64,000 nt of DNA from Litoreibacter janthinus (GTDB taxonomy: Bacteria > Pseudomonadota > Alphaproteobacteria > Rhodobacterales > Rhodobacteraceae), in NCBI RefSeq assembly GCF_900111945.1, contig NZ_FOYO01000001.1, positions 38,251-102,250 on the forward strand. The letters are read 5' to 3'. Within the stretch, counting starts at the first letter, position 1. Each line of letters starts with the position of its first letter. Both the position numbers and the translations under genes were made by a program. The notes under the pieces were generated by a model. The model had not been told where the DNA came from and searched no databases. It worked only from the letters and a program-made list of their open reading frames with translations. Below are positions 56,025 through 62,592 of the stretch, in pieces.

Positions 56025-57472
56025 TGAGTAATTTGATTCATCCGCTCTTGTTGTGTGGGGGCTCTGGCACTCGGCTTTGGCCGCTTTCGCGGAAAAGCTA
56101 TCCTAAGCAATTCGCACAATTGACTGGTGAAGAAAGTCTGTTTCAAGCCTCCGCTCGACGCATGGCGAATGACGCTTTTGCTGCGCCAATGATCGTCACA
56201 GGTTCTGATTTTCGCTTCATCGTTAAGGAGCAGCTTGCTGCAGTCGGCTTAGCGCCTGATGCAATCATAATCGAACCTGAAGGGCGCAATACCGCTCCGG
56301 CAATTCTGGCGGGAGCACTCACACTGGAAGCGCGTGACCCTGGCGCCCTAATGCTTGTTGCCCCGTCTGACCACGTTATCCCCGACGCGAAGCAGTTCTG
56401 CGACGTTGTGGCGGCAGCGATACCAGCGGCCCTTAATGGGCAGTTGGTGACGTTTGGTATCCAACCCGACAGAGCAGAAACCGGCTATGGGTGGCTGGAA
56501 CTGACGACAGCGCTTTCCGAACAGACGGACGCCCTGGCTCAACAACTCAAGGCCTTTGTGGAGAAACCCGACGCCAAGACTGCGCAGACAATGTTAGAGG
56601 GTGGCAAACACCTGTGGAACGCAGGCATCTTCTTGTTTTCCACCACAACGATGATCAAGGCCTTCGAGGCCCATGCACCGGACATGTTGGAAGGCGTTCG
56701 CGCAGCTGTAAGCGATGCAGAAAACGATATCGGGTTTACGAGGCTCGCTGAAAAGCCGTGGGCAGCGCTGGCCTCAGACTCAATCGACTATGCTGTCATG
56801 GAGAAGGCCGAGAACCTTAGCGTTATGCCATACAGCGGTGCATGGTCGGATCTTGGCGGCTGGGAAGCCGTCTGGCGGGAAACCGGGCCGGATGCGAATG
56901 GCGTCGTTACCAGCGGCACGGCTACTGCGATCGAATGTAAAAATACGCTGCTCCGCGCCGAAGATGGCAAACAAGCATTGGTTGGGATCGGGTTAGACGA
57001 CATCATCGCCGTCGCCATGCCTGATGCAGTTTTAGTCGCACACAAGGATCGCGCACAAGACGTCAAGATTGCAGTCGCTGCATTGAAAGAGCAAAACGCA
57101 GTGCAGGCTGAGACGCTTCCGCGTGACTATCGGCCGTGGGGCTGGTTCGAAAGCTTGGGCACAGGCACCCGCTTTCAGGTCAAACGCATCGTTGTAAACC
57201 CCGGTGCGGCGCTGTCCTTGCAAAGCCACAAGCATCGCGCGGAGCATTGGATCGTTGTCGAAGGCACAGCAAAGGTGACCATCGACGAAGAGGTGAAACT
57301 GGTTGAAGAAAACCAGTCCGTCTACATTCCCCTAGGTGCCGTTCACCGGATGGAAAACCCGAAAGATGTGCCGATGGTATTGATCGAAGTTCAAACTGGC
57401 AGCTATCTCGGCGAGGACGACATCATACGTTACGAAGACATTTATGCCCGAGGTCAAGGAGCCAAAGGGTAA
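56024..57472 (+). CDS. manC: Mannose-1-phosphate guanylyltransferase / mannose-6-phosphate isomerase
   Basis: A 482-residue bifunctional protein. The GTP-binding nucleotidyltransferase half begins LLLCGGSGTRLWPLSRKSYPKQF with pyrophosphorylase motif; FVEKPD and WNAGIFLF are typical. The carboxyl cupin isomerase half holds RPWGWFESLGTGTRFQVKRI and SLQSHKHRAEHWIVVEGTA. It makes the GDP-mannose that Gmd uses. It overlaps the ColD-like gene by one base. No phosphomannomutase gene is nearby. Confidence 0.95.
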   Translation: MSNLIHPLLLCGGSGTRLWPLSRKSYPKQFAQLTGEESLFQASARRMANDAFAAPMIVTGSDFRFIVKEQLAAVGLAPDAIIIEPEGRNTAPAILAGALTLEARDPGALMLVAPSDHVIPDAKQFCDVVAAAIPAALNGQLVTFGIQPDRAETGYGWLELTTALSEQTDALAQQLKAFVEKPDAKTAQTMLEGGKHLWNAGIFLFSTTTMIKAFEAHAPDMLEGVRAAVSDAENDIGFTRLAEKPWAALASDSIDYAVMEKAENLSVMPYSGAWSDLGGWEAVWRETGPDANGVVTSGTATAIECKNTLLRAEDGKQALVGIGLDDIIAVAMPDAVLVAHKDRAQDVKIAVAALKEQNAVQAETLPRDYRPWGWFESLGTGTRFQVKRIVVNPGAALSLQSHKHRAEHWIVVEGTAKVTIDEEVKLVEENQSVYIPLGAVHRMENPKDVPMVLIEVQTGSYLGEDDIIRYEDIYARGQGAKG

Positions 57473-57569
57473 GCGTTCGCGGGGCACATACCATCTTTGA
57501 CCTTTACAGGATTGGCTTAGTCTCAGCATTGGCAGACAAGCGATGTTATCTGTGCGAAACCAGAAACAG

Positions 57570-57593
57570 GTGCCAAAGGCACTTCGCAGTGCC
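57570..57593 (+). repeat. Paired inverted repeats before the Crp/Fnr gene
   Basis: GTGCC-AAA-GGCAC (57570-57582) is a 5-3-5 inverted repeat, and it overlaps a second one, GGCACT-TCGC-AGTGCC (57578-57593). The latter ends just before the Shine-Dalgarno (GAGGAGG) at 57596-57602. It could be an operator for the regulator, or a leader hairpin. Confidence 0.4.
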
Positions 57594-57605
57594 TGAGGAG
57601 GTATA

Positions 57606-58283
57606 ATGAACTCAGACGTTTTGAACACGCAGTGGGTTGAGCGATTCCCCGGCCTCTCACGGCTGGAACCCACAACCAAAAAGCTTCTTGTTCAGCGCAG
57701 CACTGTCGTCTCGATGCCGGAGAAGTCCATTATTTTTGGTCCGGGTAAGTCTCCGGAGAACATGTTGTTCCTCTTGAGCGGGACAGTGCGGGTTCAGCAA
57801 GTCTCGGAAACCGGGCACGAAATCGTCCTATACAGGATCAATGCGGGCGAAAGCTGCGTTCTTACTACGGCTTGCCTGCTTGCCTATGACGACTATTCCG
57901 CCGAAGGCGTTGCGGAGTCGGAGGTACAGGCCGCTGCCGTGCCAAGGCTGGTATTCGATGATCTCGTTGCGCAATCCCCGTCGTTTCGAAACTTCGTATT
58001 CGCCGCGTTTTCCAAGCGGATAACGGACCTGTTCCTTATGATCGACGAGGTCGCATTTCAGCGTATGGATGTAAGATTGGCACATAAGCTGATCGAACTG
58101 TCCAATGGCGAAGATCAGATATCGACCACACACCAGAAGCTGTCCGTTGAGCTCGGGACCGCCCGAGAGGTGATTTCACGGCAACTTCAGGAATTTCAGC
58201 GGCGCGGCTGGGTCGAGCAATCACGCGGGACGGTAAAAATTCTGGACCGGCCAGAGCTCGAAAATCTCGCGGATCGCAGTTAA
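57606..58283 (+). CDS. Crp/Fnr family transcriptional regulator
   Basis: A 225-residue regulator with a cyclic-nucleotide-like sensor domain (about 20-145) and a carboxyl helix-turn-helix (LSVELGTAREVISRQLQEFQRRG). It has no amino-terminal Cys cluster like FnrL, but has Cys84 and Cys90 in GESCVLTTACLL, in the sensor domain. This motif recurs in regulators next to sulfide-oxidation genes, and here such genes follow. I infer a thiol or persulfide sensor. A GTGAC-TTT-GTCAC site lies between it and the next gene. Confidence 0.9.
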   Translation: MNSDVLNTQWVERFPGLSRLEPTTKKLLVQRSTVVSMPEKSIIFGPGKSPENMLFLLSGTVRVQQVSETGHEIVLYRINAGESCVLTTACLLAYDDYSAEGVAESEVQAAAVPRLVFDDLVAQSPSFRNFVFAAFSKRITDLFLMIDEVAFQRMDVRLAHKLIELSNGEDQISTTHQKLSVELGTAREVISRQLQEFQRRGWVEQSRGTVKILDRPELENLADRS

Positions 58284-58305
58284 TTTCGACACCCTGTCGC
58301 TTTAT

Positions 58306-58318
58306 GTGACTTTGTCAC
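58306..58318 (+). promoter_or_regulatory. Candidate operator before the DUF2892 gene
   Basis: GTGAC-TTT-GTCAC is a perfect inverted repeat with a three-base centre, 23 bases after the Crp/Fnr stop and 57 bases before the DUF2892 ATG. A TATAGT (-10-like) at 58339-58344 places its centre near -40, as for class II activation by Crp-type proteins. Confidence 0.5.
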
Positions 58319-58374
58319 CGATGGAAGCATGATCGGTCTATAGTCTCTCCTTAGGTTATAAAGGAGTCGGACCT

Positions 58375-58587
58375 ATGGCTACGAATGTTGGCAAAATCGA
58401 TCGTGTGTTTCGCCTAATCTTGGGCATCGTCTTAGTCGCAGCACCTTTTGTTAGTGGAATGGCGCTCTTCAATTCGACCATTGTCACAGCGATCTCGTTG
58501 ATTGCAGGTGTGGTGATGTTGGTAACTGCTGCGGCACGCACATGTCCGCTCTACTCAATCTTCGGCATCAAGACTTGCAAGGTCTAA
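58375..58587 (+). CDS. DUF2892 (YgaP-like) membrane protein
   Basis: A 70-residue protein with two helices (LILGIVLVAAPFVSG; ISLIAGVVMLVTAA). It begins with NVGKIDRVFRLILG and ends ARTCPLYSIFGIKTCKV with two Cys, matching DUF2892. These proteins lie in sulfur-transfer or sulfide-oxidation loci and their role is not known. The Shine-Dalgarno is AAAGGAG, 10 bases before the start. Confidence 0.92.
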   Translation: MATNVGKIDRVFRLILGIVLVAAPFVSGMALFNSTIVTAISLIAGVVMLVTAAARTCPLYSIFGIKTCKV

Positions 58588-58589
58588 TC

Positions 58590-59021
58590 GTGGAAACCGT
58601 ATTCACACCTTGGCAATCCCTGAGCGGCGGCGTTCTTATCGGCGCCGCTTCCGTCATGTTGATGGCCACGCTTGGCCGCGTCATGGGAGCGACTGGCATC
58701 CTGGCTGGCTTGTTCTCACCGTCTAGTATGTCTGATTGGACATGGCGCGCGGCGGTGCTGCTGGGCATGATCTCCGGCCCCATCGCCGTTTTGGCGATCA
58801 CCGGTCAGATGCCCGCGGTCCAAGTTCCAATCTCGACAACCATGCTCGTCATTGGCGGGTTCATCGTTGGCATTGGCGTGACCTTCGGATCCGGCTGCAC
58901 CTCAGGGCACGGCGTTTGCGGCATGGCCCGCTTATCGCCCCGCTCAATCGCGGCGACCGTCATGTTCATGCTGACAACTGGCATCACGGTTTACGTGATC
59001 CGCCACGTATTGGGAGGATAA
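58590..59021 (+). CDS. YeeE/YedE family half-transporter (first)
   Basis: A 143-residue protein with four to five helices. The conserved Cys signature is VTFGSGCTSGHGVCGMARLS. This is one half of a YeeE/YedE (TsuA-like) thiosulfate or sulfur-species transporter, with the other half encoded downstream. Start set at a GTG (58590), two bases after the DUF2892 stop, with AAGGT before it; a longer frame would read back through that gene. Confidence 0.88.
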   Translation: METVFTPWQSLSGGVLIGAASVMLMATLGRVMGATGILAGLFSPSSMSDWTWRAAVLLGMISGPIAVLAITGQMPAVQVPISTTMLVIGGFIVGIGVTFGSGCTSGHGVCGMARLSPRSIAATVMFMLTTGITVYVIRHVLGG

Positions 59022-59024
59022 GAC

Positions 59025-59459
59025 ATGCGCCTGATCGCTAGCTATCTCATCGGTCTGGTTTTTGGTGTCGGGATCTCCATTTCCGGCATGGCCAACCCTG
59101 CCAAAGTGCTGAATTTCTTCGACGTGGCGGGCACATGGGACCCAAGCCTTATTTTCGTGATGGGCGGCGCAGTAGTGGTGACTTTCATCGGATATCGTTT
59201 CGTTCTACGGCGCCCAGCGCCGTCGTTGGAAGACACCTTCAAGCTTCCCACACGTAGCGATCTCGATCTCTCATTGCTCGGCGGGTCTGCCCTGTTCGGC
59301 ATCGGCTGGGGGATTGCAGGATTCTGCCCAGGCGGCGCATTGCCCGCTATTGGCACCGGAAGGTCTGAAGTCCTAATTTTCGCAGTTGCGCTTATTGCCG
59401 GTATCTTTGCCGCGAAAGCGCTTCAGCGCATGTCAGCCGCCAAGGCGGCTGCCGCCTAA
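59025..59459 (+). CDS. YeeE/YedE family half-transporter (second, DUF6691)
   Basis: A 144-residue protein beginning MRLIASYLIGLVFGVGISISGM, with GIGWGIAGFCPGGALPAIG as the conserved Cys-containing loop. It completes the two-subunit YeeE/YedE system with the gene before it. Three bases separate the genes. Transport of thiosulfate or a related sulfur compound is likely. Confidence 0.88.
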   Translation: MRLIASYLIGLVFGVGISISGMANPAKVLNFFDVAGTWDPSLIFVMGGAVVVTFIGYRFVLRRPAPSLEDTFKLPTRSDLDLSLLGGSALFGIGWGIAGFCPGGALPAIGTGRSEVLIFAVALIAGIFAAKALQRMSAAKAAAA

Positions 59460-59482
59460 CACTCTTCCAAAGGAGCGATCCC

Positions 59483-60364
59483 ATGACTTACCCCGTGGAT
59501 ATGAACGTTAAACCAGTGATTTCGGCCCATTTTGACGAAGCAACCAACACCATAAGCTACATCGTGCGCGATCCATCGAGCACACATTGCGCGATTATCG
59601 ATAGCGTCATGGATATCGACTATGCTGCTGGTCGCATCACCTATGACCATGCCGACGCATTGATTGAAGAGATCAAAACCCAAGGCTTGACGCTGGATTG
59701 GATCATCGAGACCCATGTGCATGCCGACCACCTTAGCGCTGCGCCCTACATCCAAGAAAAGCTTGGCGGGAAAATCGGCGTCGGCGAAAAGATCATGGTT
59801 GTGCAAGAAACCTTCGGAAAAGTCTTCAACGAAGGCACCGAATTTCAGCGTGATGGGTCCCAATTTGATGCCCTGTTCAAGGATGGCGACACCTACTCGG
59901 TGGGCAACATGCAGGGGTTTGCTATGTATACCCCGGGACATACACCTGCCTGCATGGTCCATGTTCTGGGCAATGCGGCGTTCGCTGGCGACACGTTGTT
60001 TATGCCTGATGGCGGTTCAGCCCGCGCGGACTTCCCGGGAGGCGACGCTGGTCAGCTGTATGACAGCATCCAGAAAGTTCTGTCTCTTCCCGACGATATG
60101 CGGCTTTTCATGTGTCACGACTACGGCCCCAATGGTCGCGCGATCGAATGGGAAACCACAGTCGCGGAGCAGAAAGCCAACAACATACATGTCGGTGGCG
60201 GCAAAACGCGGGAGGAGTTCATCAAGTTCCGTACCGAGCGCGACGCTCAGCTCGACATGCCAAAGCTGATCATCCCGTCACTTCAAGTGAACATGCGCGC
60301 CGGTGAAATCCCGACCGACCAAGACGGCAATCCAATGCTCAAGGTTCCGATCAACGGCCTTTAA
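59483..60364 (+). CDS. Persulfide-dioxygenase-like MBL-fold hydrolase (Blh/ETHE1 type)
   Basis: A 293-residue metallo-beta-lactamase-fold protein. Metal motif THVHADH (His78, His80, Asp82, His83), a downstream GHTPACMVH, then FAGDTLF, and CHDYGP near the end are the mononuclear iron pattern of ETHE1-like persulfide dioxygenases. It would oxidise glutathione persulfide to sulfite. It is in the sulfide operon with SQR, which supports the role. The family also includes glyoxalase II-like proteins. Confidence 0.9.
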   Translation: MTYPVDMNVKPVISAHFDEATNTISYIVRDPSSTHCAIIDSVMDIDYAAGRITYDHADALIEEIKTQGLTLDWIIETHVHADHLSAAPYIQEKLGGKIGVGEKIMVVQETFGKVFNEGTEFQRDGSQFDALFKDGDTYSVGNMQGFAMYTPGHTPACMVHVLGNAAFAGDTLFMPDGGSARADFPGGDAGQLYDSIQKVLSLPDDMRLFMCHDYGPNGRAIEWETTVAEQKANNIHVGGGKTREEFIKFRTERDAQLDMPKLIIPSLQVNMRAGEIPTDQDGNPMLKVPINGL

Positions 60365-60389
60365 GTTACTCAAAGTTAGGACACCTCAA

Positions 60390-60836
60390 ATGAATAAATC
60401 AGCGATCACGCTGGCTGCGGCTTTCTGGGCCGCAAGCAACGCACTTGCGATGGCGCAAGGCATTCCCGGTCAGCACTTCATGGAAAACTGGGACCTCAAC
60501 GAGGATGGAACAGTCACCTTGGCCGAAATCACCGAGCGCCGCGACAACGTTTTCATCTCCTTCGACGCGGACGACAACGGCTCTTTAAGCGCTGAGGAGT
60601 ATGAGCTGTTCGACGAAGCCCGTGCCAGCCACCAAAACGACGGCGCCCAAGGACAGGGCGGCGGTAAAGGTCACGGCAAAGGCGCCGGCGAAATGATGGA
60701 CATGGTAGTCAATGACACCAACGCGGATGGCGTCGTCTCACGTGACGAGTTCATGGCCCAAGCCCCGCTTATGCTCGCAGCGTTGGATAAGAACTCCGAC
60801 GGAACTGTGACTGCCGCAGACTTCAAGAAGCGTTAA
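60390..60836 (+). CDS. Exported EF-hand protein
   Basis: A 148-residue protein with a signal peptide (KSAITLAAAFWAASNALAMAQG) and four EF-hand-like Asp-rich loops: DLNEDGTVTLAE, DADDNGSLSAEE, DTNADGVVSRDE and DKNSDGTVTAAD, with a Gly/His/Lys-rich linker (GQGGGKGHGKGAGE). All four loops have acidic residues at positions 1, 3, 5 and 12. It should bind calcium in the periplasm. It sits between the metallo-hydrolase and SQR genes in the same direction. The start is ATG 60390. Confidence 0.88.
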   Translation: MNKSAITLAAAFWAASNALAMAQGIPGQHFMENWDLNEDGTVTLAEITERRDNVFISFDADDNGSLSAEEYELFDEARASHQNDGAQGQGGGKGHGKGAGEMMDMVVNDTNADGVVSRDEFMAQAPLMLAALDKNSDGTVTAADFKKR

Positions 60837-60862
60837 GCGACATCAAGGGAGCGAAGCACGAA

Positions 60863-62533
60863 ATGGACCCTAAAACACTCACGGCAAGCGTCTCAGTTTG
60901 CCCACAAATCACGCCAGACGATATTCAGGCGGTCAAGGATCAGGGGTTTCGCTCCATCATATGCAACCGGCCCGACGGCGAGGGCGCAGATCAGCCGTCC
61001 TTCGATGAAATCGCGGCCGCGGCTAAGAAACTCGGGCTAGAAGCACGATATCTTCCCATCGTTTCGGGCAAGGTCAGCGACGAAGATGCGCTGGACTTCG
61101 GCAATGCACTAAACGAGCTACCAGGGCCGACACTGGCCTATTGCCGCACAGGGACACGTTCTGCCACGCTCTGGTCGCTTGCCAAAGCCAAGAGCCTGAG
61201 CGTCGCAGACATCATGGCAGCAACCAAAGCCGCTGGCTATGATATGGGCGGCGTCGTCCGCCGCATCGTCAACGGGGGCAAGACCCCAACCGACAGGGCT
61301 GACGCATCATACGATGTTGTGATTGTGGGTGCTGGCGCCGCAGGGATTGCAGCTGCTTCCAGCCTGCAATCGCGACGCGCTGGCTTGGAAATCGCAATTA
61401 TCGACCCAGCTGACATTCACTACTACCAACCCGGTTGGACAATGGTCGGCGGCGGGATTTTTGACGCGCCAGACACAGCAAAAACCATGGGCTCACTCAT
61501 CCCGCGTGGCGTTCATTGGATCAAGGCTGCTGTTGCGGCGTTCGAGCCGCAGGATGATGCCGTCATCCTCGATGGCTGCCGTGTCGTGAAATACAAGCGA
61601 CTGATCGTATGCCCTGGCCTCAAGTTGGATTGGCAGCGGGTTGAGGGCCTTGTCGAGACCTTGGGCAAGAATGGCGTGACCTCAAACTATCGCTACGATC
61701 TGGCGCCATACACGTGGGAGCTGGTTCAGAATATGAACGAGGGCCGAGCGATTTTCACCCAGCCGCCAATGCCGATCAAATGCGCGGGGGCTCCGCAAAA
61801 GGCGATGTATCTTTCTGGCGATGCCTGGTTCCGCCGTGGCGTTCTGAAGGATATCGACATCCAGTTTAACAACGCTGGTGGGGTCTTGTTCGGTGTTAAG
61901 GACTACGTTCCCGCTTTGGAAAAATACGTCGAGAAATACGGCGCGACCCTCAATTTCTTCCACAACCTTGTAGCTGTTGATGGGGCAGCGAAGAAGGCTT
62001 GGTTCGACGTTAGCAAGCCCGACACGCCTGTCGAACGCGTGGAGATGGAATTCGACATGATGCATGTCTGCCCACCGCAGACCGCGCCTGATTTCATCCG
62101 AGTGTCCCCGTTGGCTGATGCGGCGGGCTGGATCGACGTGGATCAATCAACCCTGCGTCACAAGACATATGAAAATATCTGGTCTCTCGGCGATGTCATG
62201 AACGCGCCAAATGCCAAAACCGCAGCGGCAGCTCGTATTCAGGCGCCCATCGTCGCCGAGAACATCGTCGCGGACATGGACGGTCGCGCACCAGTGGCGC
62301 AGTATAATGGATACGGCTCGTGCCCTCTCACGGTTGAGCGCGGCAAGATCGTTCTGGCGGAATTTGGGTATGGCGGCACCATGCTCCCTAGTTTCCCTAA
62401 GTTCTTAATTGACGGCACCAAACCTTCACGTGCCGCATGGTTGCTGAAAGAAAAGATGCTTCCGCCGATCTATTGGAAAGCCATGCTTCGCGGGCGCGAA
62501 TGGATGGCCAAGCCTGAGAAGATCACGACCTAA
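60863..62533 (+). CDS. DUF442 phosphatase-like / sulfide:quinone oxidoreductase fusion
   Basis: A 556-residue fusion. Residues 1-140 are a DUF442 (TIGR01244, Blh-type) domain with a Cys94-centred loop AYCRTGTRS. From about 150 is a flavoprotein, VVIVGAGAAGIAAASSL, with Cys250 (LIVCPGLKLDW) and Cys307 (PIKCAGAPQKAMYL), the pair that marks type II (SQOR-like) sulfide:quinone oxidoreductases. The carboxyl end matches membrane-bound SQR. It would oxidise sulfide with transfer of sulfur to a thiol and electrons to quinone. Confidence 0.92.
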   Translation: MDPKTLTASVSVCPQITPDDIQAVKDQGFRSIICNRPDGEGADQPSFDEIAAAAKKLGLEARYLPIVSGKVSDEDALDFGNALNELPGPTLAYCRTGTRSATLWSLAKAKSLSVADIMAATKAAGYDMGGVVRRIVNGGKTPTDRADASYDVVIVGAGAAGIAAASSLQSRRAGLEIAIIDPADIHYYQPGWTMVGGGIFDAPDTAKTMGSLIPRGVHWIKAAVAAFEPQDDAVILDGCRVVKYKRLIVCPGLKLDWQRVEGLVETLGKNGVTSNYRYDLAPYTWELVQNMNEGRAIFTQPPMPIKCAGAPQKAMYLSGDAWFRRGVLKDIDIQFNNAGGVLFGVKDYVPALEKYVEKYGATLNFFHNLVAVDGAAKKAWFDVSKPDTPVERVEMEFDMMHVCPPQTAPDFIRVSPLADAAGWIDVDQSTLRHKTYENIWSLGDVMNAPNAKTAAAARIQAPIVAENIVADMDGRAPVAQYNGYGSCPLTVERGKIVLAEFGYGGTMLPSFPKFLIDGTKPSRAAWLLKEKMLPPIYWKAMLRGREWMAKPEKITT

Positions 62534-62545
62534 GCACTGCAAACA

Positions 62546-62569
62546 GCCTCCGCCTGTCTTGGCGGAGGC
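62546..62569. terminator. Hairpin between SQR and SulP genes
   Basis: A nine-base perfect stem (GCCTCCGCC at 62546-62554 and its complement at 62561-62569, six-base loop). There is no T-run after it, so it may be a processing or partial attenuation element rather than a full terminator. Confidence 0.5.
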
Positions 62570-62592
62570 ACCTATACGAACGAGCCCCAATC

